A DNA stretch of 8,139 nt, from contig JAZODA010000058.1 in NCBI GenBank assembly GCA_045596745.1, positions 1-8,139 of the forward strand, written 5' to 3'. Positions 1-6,247 of this stretch are shown here, piece after piece (position 1 is the first letter of the stretch; each line of letters begins with the position of its first letter). A program made the position numbers and the translations under genes. This stretch comes from RGIG3009 sp045596745. Lineage in GTDB: Bacteria; Bacillota; Clostridia; Oscillospirales; Acutalibacteraceae. The notes under the pieces are model-generated. The model was given only the letters and a program-made list of their open reading frames with translations, was not told the DNA's origin and searched no databases.

Positions 1-1254
1 CGTCGTATGGGTCACGGTTTCTTTACTGTCCTCTTCCGGCGTCTCATCTTCTTTGCCGCTATCGAATATGATATTCACACCGACTATCGTTTGAGCGAAT
101 GTTATCGTGTTGGTCTGCGAATTGATTTTGCCCTCATACACAACCTTGACATAGTCACCTTCCTTGATGAAATCGGTTTCAAAGTATCTGGATATCCGGA
201 TATCATCAAGCGGAATCTTATAAACAATACCCTCCGACGGATCGTTACACAAAGAGGAATCATCAATCAAAGCATATTCATCGGCGATACTCGTCACTTT
301 CCCGAAAACAGATTGCTCATACGGTTCAAACTCCGCTTCTTCCGAGTGTTCACGGGCATATTCAATTATCTTGTTTGCGGCATCCTCGCCAATATAGAAG
401 AGATATCCCCAATTAAATACATTCGTATCTAAATACCCGTCTTCCGTAATCGTAAGAACGCGCTTATACGCACCCAATGCATTTGCGGTAACGGTAAACG
501 AGATATGCTTCCTATCGTACTTGCTCCAATTCAATTCATTTTCTTCGATGAAAGCTGCTTCACCGCAATCAGAAAGAATGTTCCAGATATAGTCATCGCT
601 CGTCAGCTTATAATACTTATCGTCCGCTCCTCCGTCATCTTCGGAAAATCGTTCCAACGCCGTCAGCTTTGATAAATCCACGGTTTCAAACAACTCGCCC
701 AAGGTGTTGGGGGGATTGTACCCATCCTTCTTGTACGAATAAAACTTATCCGACAACTTCACGGCAACAAATTCATCTCTACTCACATTGTTTATTAGAT
801 ACACATCCGCATCAACCGTATGCCGTTCGTCGGTGACATGATCGTATCCTACAATAGAATATCTGCCAATCTTTTCTCCAATAAATTCCTCAGAGATTGT
901 TCGGTTGTCATTTTTTGTGAATTTGACATCATCCAGCATCAACTCATAATGCCGTTCGGATTCGGACAAATAATCCCACGGCCACATAATGGCAAGAGAA
1001 TCTTCCGTCATCAGGAACTCCTTATATCTTGCTTCATTTACATTGGATATTTCTTCTCCGCCGGGCGCTTTACCAACATCCGACAAAGACGGTAAAATCA
1101 ACGCACCGGCAACAGCGGCCACAGCAAAACAGGCAGCCACAGGCGTCCACTTCAGCCACATATGCCTTTTCTTTTTTGCGGTGTAAGTAATAGCTTCATC
1201 GACATAGTTATCCCCAATATTGCCAAGTGCTTTTGAGAATTTTTTCGAATTCAT
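1..1254 (-). CDS. Membrane-anchored anti-sigma-like protein, partial (C-terminus beyond left edge)
   Basis: The reading frame is open from an ATG at 1254 to base 1: 418 codons with no stop, so the C-terminus is missing. The start is fixed by an ATGA overlap with the stop of the upstream ECF sigma gene, which suggests translational coupling. Seen: a short charged N-terminus (residues 1-33, beginning MNSKKFSKALGNIGDNYVDE), one hydrophobic segment at about 36-54 preceded by KKKRHMWLKW, then a long acidic, soluble region. The layout suggests a small cytoplasmic sigma-binding segment, one membrane helix and a large external sensor. Residues about 317-395 (VFGKVTSIADEYALIDD, later FIKEGDYVKVVYEGKI) look like a small beta-barrel/OB-type domain; this is weak pattern matching. 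A low-complexity acidic stretch (KEDETPEEDSKE) follows at the cut edge. No zinc anti-sigma HxxxCxxC motif is visible. The anti-sigma role is inferred from position and architecture; the ligand is unknown. The DNA is AT-richer than the genes to the right. Confidence 0.8.
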   Translation of the reverse strand, partial: MNSKKFSKALGNIGDNYVDEAITYTAKKKRHMWLKWTPVAACFAVAAVAGALILPSLSDVGKAPGGEEISNVNEARYKEFLMTEDSLAIMWPWDYLSESERHYELMLDDVKFTKNDNRTISEEFIGEKIGRYSIVGYDHVTDERHTVDADVYLINNVSRDEFVAVKLSDKFYSYKKDGYNPPNTLGELFETVDLSKLTALERFSEDDGGADDKYYKLTSDDYIWNILSDCGEAAFIEENELNWSKYDRKHISFTVTANALGAYKRVLTITEDGYLDTNVFNWGYLFYIGEDAANKIIEYAREHSEEAEFEPYEQSVFGKVTSIADEYALIDDSSLCNDPSEGIVYKIPLDDIRISRYFETDFIKEGDYVKVVYEGKINSQTNTITFAQTIVGVNIIFDSGKEDETPEEDSKETVTHTT

Positions 1255-1808
1255 AACAATACCTCTCTTTCTAGCAGATACTCCCGTAATTCTTTACGGA
1301 TTCTTGTAAGTCGAACAGATACATTCTTTTCGGTGAGTCCGACCTGCTTTGCGATATCGGAATAGGTATCGGAAAACCAATAGCGGCGCAAGAAAATTAC
1401 ACGGCTTTCTTTTGAGAGCGAATTCAAAAACGTTTCAATAATTTGAGTTAGTTCACGCTCCGAAAGCTCTTTTTCTCCCGTTGTTTCAGAAGAAAGACAG
1501 TTTTCCAATTCCTCCATAGCGACATCGTAAACGCTGTTCCTTTTGGCGGCGGTGTTGTACTCGTAGCGTTTGAGCGAAATGTTCCTTACAATCTTACAGA
1601 CAAACGTACAAAGCGGATTGGGCTTCGCGGGGGGAATGGCGTTCCAAGTCCCAAAATATGCATCATTCACGCATTCCTCGGCATCTGCGTGGTTGTTTAA
1701 TATGTTGTACGATACCGAACGGCAGACACGCCCGTATTTATCGTCCAGTTCCTTGATTGCTTGCTCAGAGCGTTCAAAGAACAGTTCGATGATTCGTTCG
1801 TCATTCAT
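1251..1808 (-). CDS. ECF-type RNA polymerase sigma factor
   Basis: This 185-residue protein has the two-domain layout of extracytoplasmic-function sigma-70 factors. Region 2 spans about residues 12-82, with the helix DAEECVNDAYFGTWNAIPP at 42-60, the usual core-RNAP and -10 contact segment. Region 4 spans about 122-178, with a helix-turn-helix at about 148-172 (YSDIAKQVGLTEKNVSVRLT) for -35 recognition. There are no region 1 or 3 domains, and the length is normal for the group. The ATG at 1808 is preceded by a strong AAAGGAGG ribosome binding site, seven bases upstream. The stop overlaps the ATG of the membrane anti-sigma-like gene (ATGA, 1251-1254), the usual arrangement when the second product restrains the first. 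Regulon and inducing signal cannot be read from the sequence. Autoregulation is common in such pairs, but I cannot show it here. Confidence 0.93.
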   Translation of the reverse strand: MNDERIIELFFERSEQAIKELDDKYGRVCRSVSYNILNNHADAEECVNDAYFGTWNAIPPAKPNPLCTFVCKIVRNISLKRYEYNTAAKRNSVYDVAMEELENCLSSETTGEKELSERELTQIIETFLNSLSKESRVIFLRRYWFSDTYSDIAKQVGLTEKNVSVRLTRIRKELREYLLEREVLL

Positions 1809-1831
1809 CTGCTCGACCTCCTTTCACCTAT

Positions 1832-1861
1832 ATACTACGGTTTTACCGCCAAACACTACAA
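1832..1861 (-). promoter_or_regulatory. Candidate promoter of the sigma/anti-sigma operon
   Basis: On the minus strand, TTGTAG (1856-1861) and TAGTAT (1832-1837) are separated by 18 bases, just upstream of the sigma gene's ribosome binding site. The matches to sigma-A consensus are only moderate. The spacer holds a small inverted repeat, CGGT-AAA-ACCG (1838-1848). The same block could instead be an autoregulated ECF promoter with its own consensus; the sequence alone does not decide. Confidence 0.35.
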
Positions 1862-1939
1862 GAAAGAGAAAAGCAATTGTTGTTTTGCGAATAGGTATGA
1901 TAGAATCTTGATAGCTAAAATGGTACAACTATGATATGT

Positions 1940-1990
1940 CATAAAAAACAAGCGCCCGAAAGCCGTTGAAATACAAGGCTTTCGGGCGTT
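1940..1990 (-). terminator. Rho-independent terminator downstream of guaA
   Basis: Two perfectly complementary 12-base arms (1977-1988 and 1953-1964, CGCCCGAAAGCC and its complement) enclose a 12-base loop. On the minus strand they are followed by CTTGTTTTTTATG (1940-1952). The hairpin begins ten bases after the guaA stop and separates the guaA operon from the sigma-factor operon. Confidence 0.92.
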
Positions 1991-1997
1991 ATTCATT

Positions 1998-2999
1998 TTA
2001 TTCCCACTCGATGGTGCCGGTCGGCTTCGGGGTGAGGTCGTACAGCACACGGTTGATGCCTTCCACTTCGGCGGTGATGCGCTCGGTAATCTTATGCAGC
2101 AGCGCATAGGGAATCTCTTCGATGGTGGCGGACATGGCGTCGGTGGTGTTCACCGCGCGCAGGATGGCCGGCCAGCCTTCGTAGCGGCTTTCGTCCTTCA
2201 CGCCAACGCTCTTGATATCCGGGATAACCACGAAGTACTGCCACACCTTGCCGGCGAGACCGTTCTTATCGAACTCATCGCGCAGGATGGCATCCGCCTC
2301 ACGCAGGGCGTGCAGACGGTCGCGGGTGATGGCACCGAGGCAGCGAACACCAAGGCCGGGGCCCGGGAACGGCTGACGATACACCATCGCGTGCGGCAGA
2401 CCCAGCGCCTCGCCGACAACGCGGACTTCGTCCTTGAACAGCAGCTTGATGGGCTCTACCAGCTCGAACTGGAGATCCTCCGGCAGGCCGCCCACGTTGT
2501 GATGCGACTTGACGGCTTTCTTGCCCTCTGCCTGCTTGATGCTTTCGAGAATGTCGGGGTAAATCGTACCCTGAGCCAGGAAGGTGATATCCTCCAGCTT
2601 ACGCGCCTCGTCCGCAAACACGTTGATGAACTCGGCACCGATAATCTTTCTCTTCTTCTCCGGCTCGGCAACGCCTGCCAGCAAATCCAGGAAGCGGTCG
2701 GTCGCATCCACGTAAATCAGGTTAGCATCCAGCTCGCCTTTGAACAGTTTGATGACGTTTTCGGACTCGTCCTTACGCATCAGACCGTGGTTGACGTGCA
2801 CGCACACCAGCTGCTTGCCGATGGCTTTGATAAGCAGAGCCGCGACGACCGAGGAATCCACGCCGCCGGACAGCGCCAAAAGGACCTTCTTATCCCCCAC
2901 CTGGGCACGGATTTCTTTTACCTGCTCTTCGATGAACGCATTTGCCAGTTCAAAGGTAGTGATGCGCTCCATGGTTTCGGGTCTTTTATTGCAATCCAT
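1998..2999 (-). CDS. guaA: GMP synthetase, ATP-pyrophosphatase subunit only (no glutaminase domain)
   Basis: The product adenylates XMP with ATP and aminates it to GMP, the last step of guanine nucleotide synthesis, in the cytoplasm. Seen in the 333 residues: the PP-loop SGGVDSS at 44-50, LAQGTIYPD at 141-149, KSHHNVGGLP at 164-173, RQPFPGPGLGVR at 208-219, and the C-terminal dimerisation domain ending KPTGTIEWE. All match the second half of bacterial GuaA. The first roughly 190 residues of the usual 510-530-residue enzyme, the class I glutamine amidotransferase domain, are absent. The frame stays open 24 codons further upstream, but that stretch overlaps the preceding gene and resembles nothing. 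The ATG at 2999 has a good AAGGGGGAG site six bases away; Met10 (2972) is a less likely alternative. It follows the COG1478-like gene by 13 bases, as an operon. It is therefore a two-subunit type as in archaea, needing a separate GuaA glutaminase, or an ammonia-using enzyme. Confidence 0.93.
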   Translation of the reverse strand: MDCNKRPETMERITTFELANAFIEEQVKEIRAQVGDKKVLLALSGGVDSSVVAALLIKAIGKQLVCVHVNHGLMRKDESENVIKLFKGELDANLIYVDATDRFLDLLAGVAEPEKKRKIIGAEFINVFADEARKLEDITFLAQGTIYPDILESIKQAEGKKAVKSHHNVGGLPEDLQFELVEPIKLLFKDEVRVVGEALGLPHAMVYRQPFPGPGLGVRCLGAITRDRLHALREADAILRDEFDKNGLAGKVWQYFVVIPDIKSVGVKDESRYEGWPAILRAVNTTDAMSATIEEIPYALLHKITERITAEVEGINRVLYDLTPKPTGTIEWE

Positions 3000-3012
3000 C
3001 TGTGGCTCCCCC

Positions 3013-4215
3013 TTAGTTGGTGTAGTTGTCGAAGTAACCCTGAACCAGAACAACCGGCGTACCCTTGTCACCGGAACCGCTGGTGAGGTCGCACAGCGAG
3101 CCGATAAGGTCGGTCAGCTGACGGGGCGTCGTGCCCTGTGCCACTTCCACGCCTACGAGGCTGCTGCCGTCTTTCTCACGAATCTTGTCGGAGATAGCCT
3201 TTTTCAGCGCCTCACCGGAGAGGTCTTTGTAATCGTTATCCGCCAAATACTTCAGCTTGATTTCGTTGGGAGTACCAATCAGACCGTCGGTGAAAGCGGG
3301 AGAGACAACCGGGTCGGCCAGCTCCCAAATCTTACCCTTGGGATCCTTGAACGCGCCGTCGCCGTACACCATAACCTCCACGTGCTTGCCGGTAGCCTTC
3401 AGGATGCGCTCCTGAATATCCAGCACCAGGTCCTTGCACTCACGGGGGAACAGCTTGATAATCGACTCGGTGGATTTGTTGGAGCCAAGCAGACCGTACT
3501 TTTCGTTGCAGCCGCTGCCGTTGACAGGAGCGTTCAGGATATCGTCCATACCGCAAACAGCCTTGGCGCCGGCTTCCTTCAGCACGCGCTTGGTGCGCTC
3601 ACGAGTGTGAATGTCGCAGGTCAGCACGCAATCGGTGTAGTCCAGAATCGCCTTGGGCTGGTTGGCGAAGATAATCTCCACCTCAGCGCCCATCTCGTTG
3701 ATGAGGTTGGTGTACAGCTCCACATAGTCCACGCCGGTGAACTCCAGCTTCTGCACGCCGAACACTTCACGATAACGCTCCAGAGACAGCACATCGGAAT
3801 AGGGGTTGATACCCGCTTTTTCAATCAGATCGTAGGTGGCCAGCGAGTTGCCGACTTCGTCGGTCGGATAGCTGAGCATCAGCACGATCTTCTTGACAGC
3901 CTTCGCAATACCGCGCAGGCAAATCGAGAAACGATTACGGGACAGGATCGGGAAAATAACGCCGATGGTTTCGCTGCCCAGCTTCGCCTGAACGTCCGCC
4001 GCGATATCATCGATCGTAGCGTAGTTACCCTGCGAACGAGCAACAATGGATTCCGTCATCGCGATAACGTCACGATCACGAAGCTCGAAGCCCTCGTATT
4101 CGGCAGCTTCCAGCACACTGTTGGTTACCACAGCAGCCAGATCATCGCCCTGACGAATGATGGGGCAACGGATACCGCGAGAAATCGTACCAACTCTGCG
4201 TTCTTTGTTTTCCAT
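3013..4215 (-). CDS. Coenzyme F420-0:L-glutamate ligase family protein (COG1478-like)
   Basis: CofE-type enzymes add gamma-linked glutamate to F420-0 using GTP; a relative in Chlamydia has been linked to folate glutamylation. The substrate here is unknown. Seen in the 400-residue product: an N-terminal RGIRCPIIRQGDDL (13-26); RDRDVIAMTESIVARSQG (47-64), which resembles the early CofE signature (GDxxVxTxKxVSKxxG); SRNRFSICLRGIA (92-104); CDIHTRERTK (200-209); YGLLGSNKSTE (240-250); VYGDGAFKDPKGKIWELADP (283-302); and a glycine-rich GSGDKGTPVVLVQG near the C-terminus. It is longer than archaeal CofE (about 250 residues) and has no transmembrane helix. A GTG at 4227 also opens the frame, but GGTGGAG sits six bases before the ATG at 4215, so I use that start. 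It is first in a two-gene operon with the GMP synthetase subunit. I see no cofC, cofD, cofG or cofH-like gene nearby, so a true F420 role is doubtful. The family is fairly sure; the reaction is not. Confidence 0.8.
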   Translation of the reverse strand: MENKERRVGTISRGIRCPIIRQGDDLAAVVTNSVLEAAEYEGFELRDRDVIAMTESIVARSQGNYATIDDIAADVQAKLGSETIGVIFPILSRNRFSICLRGIAKAVKKIVLMLSYPTDEVGNSLATYDLIEKAGINPYSDVLSLERYREVFGVQKLEFTGVDYVELYTNLINEMGAEVEIIFANQPKAILDYTDCVLTCDIHTRERTKRVLKEAGAKAVCGMDDILNAPVNGSGCNEKYGLLGSNKSTESIIKLFPRECKDLVLDIQERILKATGKHVEVMVYGDGAFKDPKGKIWELADPVVSPAFTDGLIGTPNEIKLKYLADNDYKDLSGEALKKAISDKIREKDGSSLVGVEVAQGTTPRQLTDLIGSLCDLTSGSGDKGTPVVLVQGYFDNYTN

Positions 4216-4263
4216 GACACACTCCACCCTTTATTTTAGCATAAATTAAAAACTGTGTTGATC

Positions 4264-4275
4264 CGCCTTTCGGCG
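4264..4275 (-). promoter_or_regulatory. GAAA-tetraloop hairpin in the 5' leader of the COG1478-like/guaA operon
   Basis: On the minus strand CGCC-GAAA-GGCG forms a four-pair GC stem closed by a GNRA tetraloop, about 50 bases upstream of the start at 4215 and just downstream of the predicted transcription start. It is not followed directly by a T-run, so it is not a plain terminator. The leader, roughly 70 bases, is too short for a known purine riboswitch. It may be an mRNA 5'-end stabiliser or chance. Confidence 0.35.
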
Positions 4276-4288
4276 CATACGACATTGT

Positions 4289-4317
4289 ATTATACCCTTT
4301 TTCGCGTGTAAATGCAA
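4289..4317 (-). promoter_or_regulatory. Sigma-A-like promoter of the COG1478-like/guaA operon
   Basis: On the minus strand, -35 TTGCAT (4312-4317) and a perfect -10 TATAAT (4289-4294) are separated by exactly 17 bases. This puts the transcript start near 4282 and gives a leader of about 65-70 bases. A second, weaker extended -10-like string (TGCTAAAAT) lies closer to the start codon. No terminator is visible between the MFS gene and this promoter, so some read-through from the transporter is possible. Confidence 0.75.
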
Positions 4318-4334
4318 CATTTTTTCTGCATTTT

Positions 4335-5531
4335 TTAGTTGGTAATTTTTCTGCCTCGGTAGCGGTTCACCGTGACAATTACAAAACCGATAAACGGTAC
4401 CGCCGCCCAGATAAACAGCACCTCAACCCAGCCAAAGTAGCGGATGGCGTTGGAGATTACCAAACTGGCGATTGCCGCGCCCACGTAACCGCAAAAATCC
4501 AGCAGTCCATTGGCGGTAGATACCTGCCCGCTCTTGCCGAGACTCGGAATGTAGATGCTCCAAAGCACCGCCGATGCCACCGAGGTGGCCATAAGCGTCA
4601 AGAAAAAGCACAGTGTGTTGATAACGGGGTGCGAAACGACGGCCATCAGCGCGTACAGTGCCGCCGCGATGAAAAGCGAAAACTGCAACAACCGCATATC
4701 CGAATTGCGCAGCAGGCGCAGTAAAATCAGGCACAAGCAAGGACACAGCGCCGACACCACCGAGATGCCGGAATAAATCAGGTTTGCGGCCGACACGGAA
4801 AAGTTCAGGTGCTGCACCAGGTAGGTGGATATCCACGCATCGATGGAGGCGCAGGAAATCTCGAACAGACCACTGAGCACCATAAACATCACAAAGCGGT
4901 CGATGCGAAACAGTTCGGCATATCGTTTGGGTTGCTGTTTTGACGGGGCGCGGAATACAATATCCCCCGAGCGTTCCAAGGCGGTAAACACCGCCCACAT
5001 CAGCAAACCCATCAGAATGCCGAAACCACCACCGACTACAAACACCATTTTCCATTTAAAAAGGATGGCGAGTAGTGACGCAATGAGCGGGCCGAGGTAG
5101 GTAACCACCGAAATGCCGACACAACACAATCGGGCATGTTGCGGCAACGTGTTTTCCGAAATCGCCTTCACAAGCGGGCCGCGAAGCATCGACAAAAAGA
5201 AGCCGAGACACGCAAAACAAACCACCTGACCCGCACGCCACGGCACGAACGGAAACAGCATCTGGGTCAGTCCCGGGAGGCACAATCCCATCAGAATCAT
5301 CCAGCGGGGATGCACCCGATCGCCCAATCGTCCGTTGACGAGCTGTCCCACCGCATACATCAGCATATACGCAAAAGAAAGCGCGCCGATAAAGGATTCT
5401 GTGTACCCGTCACCCAGCAAAATCGGTGTGGTAACACTCAGCAATTTGCGCATATAATAGCCAATCATATAGGTGAACACGCAGGCGGTACCGATATGCA
5501 GTGCTACCCGTTTGGATTTATTTGTCTCCAT
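4335..5531 (-). CDS. MFS transporter, OPA (organophosphate:phosphate antiporter)-like
   Basis: This 398-residue, highly hydrophobic protein can be laid out as 12 transmembrane helices in two halves, with a polar central loop at about 185-210 (ALERSGDIVFRAPSKQQPKR). The MFS motif A between helices 2 and 3 is visible as NGRLGDRVHPRW (66-77). The first helix with YMIGYYMRKLLSVTTP (21-36) and the late helix with TANGLLDFCGYVGAAIAS (339-356) resemble the matching segments of GlpT/UhpT/UhpC, which suggests the OPA group. The paired arginines expected for phosphate-ester binding in GlpT cannot be confirmed by eye. The ATG at 5531 follows GGAGGGAGG by seven bases. The gene has its own promoter and no metabolic neighbour, so the substrate remains open: sugar phosphate, glycerol phosphate or an unrelated anion. 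Membrane transporter: very likely. OPA subgroup: moderate. Confidence 0.85.
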   Translation of the reverse strand: METNKSKRVALHIGTACVFTYMIGYYMRKLLSVTTPILLGDGYTESFIGALSFAYMLMYAVGQLVNGRLGDRVHPRWMILMGLCLPGLTQMLFPFVPWRAGQVVCFACLGFFLSMLRGPLVKAISENTLPQHARLCCVGISVVTYLGPLIASLLAILFKWKMVFVVGGGFGILMGLLMWAVFTALERSGDIVFRAPSKQQPKRYAELFRIDRFVMFMVLSGLFEISCASIDAWISTYLVQHLNFSVSAANLIYSGISVVSALCPCLCLILLRLLRNSDMRLLQFSLFIAAALYALMAVVSHPVINTLCFFLTLMATSVASAVLWSIYIPSLGKSGQVSTANGLLDFCGYVGAAIASLVISNAIRYFGWVEVLFIWAAVPFIGFVIVTVNRYRGRKITN

Positions 5532-5561
5532 GCCGAGACCTCCCTCCGAAGAAGTACTTAC

Positions 5562-5591
5562 AGTATACTAAATCCACCGGGTACATTTCAA
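5562..5591 (-). promoter_or_regulatory. Sigma-A-like promoter of the MFS gene
   Basis: On the minus strand, TTGAAA (5586-5591) and TATACT (5562-5567) are separated by 18 bases. Each matches the consensus at five of six positions. The predicted start is about 25 bases before the ribosome binding site for the ATG at 5531. Confidence 0.75.
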
Positions 5592-5651
5592 TTGCGCGGG
5601 CGGAGAATAAATCGGTCAAATTACCACATTTTCTGTCATATTTCAACAAAC

Positions 5652-5687
5652 GAAATAAAAAAGAACCGACGGCGCGTGCCGTCGGTT
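5652..5687 (-). terminator. Rho-independent terminator downstream of trxA
   Basis: Arms ACCGACGGC and GCCGTCGGT (5665-5673 and 5678-5686) pair perfectly around a four-base loop. On the minus strand they are followed by a TTCTTTTTTATTT tail. The hairpin lies directly after the thioredoxin stop. The other strand has a shorter TTTTC tail, so weak termination in that direction is possible, though no gene there needs it. Confidence 0.92.
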
Positions 5688-5692
5688 TTCTG

Positions 5693-6010
5693 TTACAGAG
5701 ACTCAATCATCTGCACAAACTGCTCTTTCGGGCGGAAGCCGACCACCGTCTGCACCACCTGACCGTCCTTAAAAAGCATCACCGTCGGGATGCTCTGAAT
5801 GCCGAAACGCATCGCCAGCGCCGGCTGCTCGTCCACGTTGATTTTGCCCACCGTCACGCGGTCGGCATACTCCTTTGCCAGCTCCTCCAGCGTCGGCGCG
5901 AGCATACGGCACGGGCCGCACCAGGTCGCCCAAAAATCCACCAAAACCGGGCGCTCCGAGCGAAGCACCTCAGCCTCAAAATTCTGTTCCGTCAACACGA
6001 TTTCCGCCAT
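5693..6010 (-). CDS. trxA: Thioredoxin
   Basis: A 105-residue, single-domain thioredoxin of standard length that reduces protein disulfides in the cytoplasm. The active site WCGPC lies at 30-34 after the VDFWAT strand. The cis-proline is in QSIPTVMLF (Pro75), and the buried acidic residue typical of thioredoxins is present in LVDFWA (Asp25). The C-terminal helix is complete. The frame is open further upstream, but that part overlaps the FTR-like gene. The ATG at 6010 gives the canonical N-terminus and has AAAGGA nine bases before it. The start lies 14 bases after the FTR-like stop, so the two are co-transcribed; the ribosome site overlaps the end of the upstream gene. The pairing suggests that this thioredoxin takes electrons from the iron-sulfur reductase instead of, or besides, an NADPH-thioredoxin reductase. 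Confidence 0.97.
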   Translation of the reverse strand: MAEIVLTEQNFEAEVLRSERPVLVDFWATWCGPCRMLAPTLEELAKEYADRVTVGKINVDEQPALAMRFGIQSIPTVMLFKDGQVVQTVVGFRPKEQFVQMIESL

Positions 6011-6024
6011 AGTAAACCATCCTT

Positions 6025-6231
6025 TCAGCCTTTGGCTTTGTAGTACAACATACAGTGGCAAAAGCCTTCATATTCCGGGTCGTTCATCTGCTCCCGAAAC
6101 TCGCGGCAAATGCACTTGTTTTCTTCGGTGCGTTCGCGGCGACAGGGACAATAGCCACCGGTCTGCTTGAGTCCTTCTTTGACAATGCGGACAATTTCTT
6201 CATCGGGGTTTAACGTAATTTTCACGGCCAT
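6025..6231 (-). CDS. Ferredoxin-thioredoxin reductase catalytic-subunit-like protein
   Basis: This 68-residue protein carries six cysteines in the order CPC (28-30), CIC (40-42) and CHC (58-60), in GGYCPCRRERTEENKCIC and FCHCMLYY. This is the pattern of the catalytic beta chain of ferredoxin-thioredoxin reductase, in a short bacterial form whose spacings (9 and 15 residues) differ from the plant CPC-X16-CPC-X8-CHC. By analogy with the cyanobacterial enzyme, C28, C40, C42 and C58 would hold a [4Fe-4S] cluster, and C30 and C60 would form the redox-active disulfide, with His59 beside it. The role is to pass electrons from ferredoxin, one at a time, to a thioredoxin disulfide. The thioredoxin gene directly downstream fits. 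No FTR alpha (variable) subunit gene is visible, as expected for non-photosynthetic versions. The start at 6231 (MAVKITLNPDEE) follows GAGGGAGG very closely; longer upstream starts lack a site and run through the promoter. Confidence 0.9.
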   Translation of the reverse strand: MAVKITLNPDEEIVRIVKEGLKQTGGYCPCRRERTEENKCICREFREQMNDPEYEGFCHCMLYYKAKG

Positions 6232-6247
6232 CGCCTCCCTCACGTTT

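Noticed and set aside
7..1186. Plus-strand open frames (7-432, 820-1095, 989-1186)
   Set aside because: The opposite strand carries one continuous 418-codon frame with a coupled start and a membrane segment; the plus-strand frames are short fragments without support.
1953..1988. The hairpin near 1970 as an operator or repeat element
   Set aside because: A stem of twelve pairs right after a stop codon and followed by a T-run is fully explained as the guaA terminator; I see no further copies in the window.
3000..3071. A 24-codon N-terminal extension of guaA
   Set aside because: It overlaps the end of the preceding gene in another frame, its residues match nothing in GuaA, and the good ribosome site belongs to the ATG at 2999.
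2094..3086. A 330-residue open frame on the plus strand opposite guaA
   Set aside because: It is an antisense shadow of a strongly conserved coding sequence, with no domain and no ribosome binding site of note.
2740..4239. A 499-residue open frame on the plus strand opposite the COG1478-like gene and the guaA start
   Set aside because: It is antisense to two well-supported genes, crosses their boundary, and has a composition typical of a shadow frame.
4311..4337. Two GCA...TTTTTT strings just after the MFS stop as a possible terminator
   Set aside because: On the minus strand the runs are A rather than T, and the TGCA arms are too short to form a stable hairpin.
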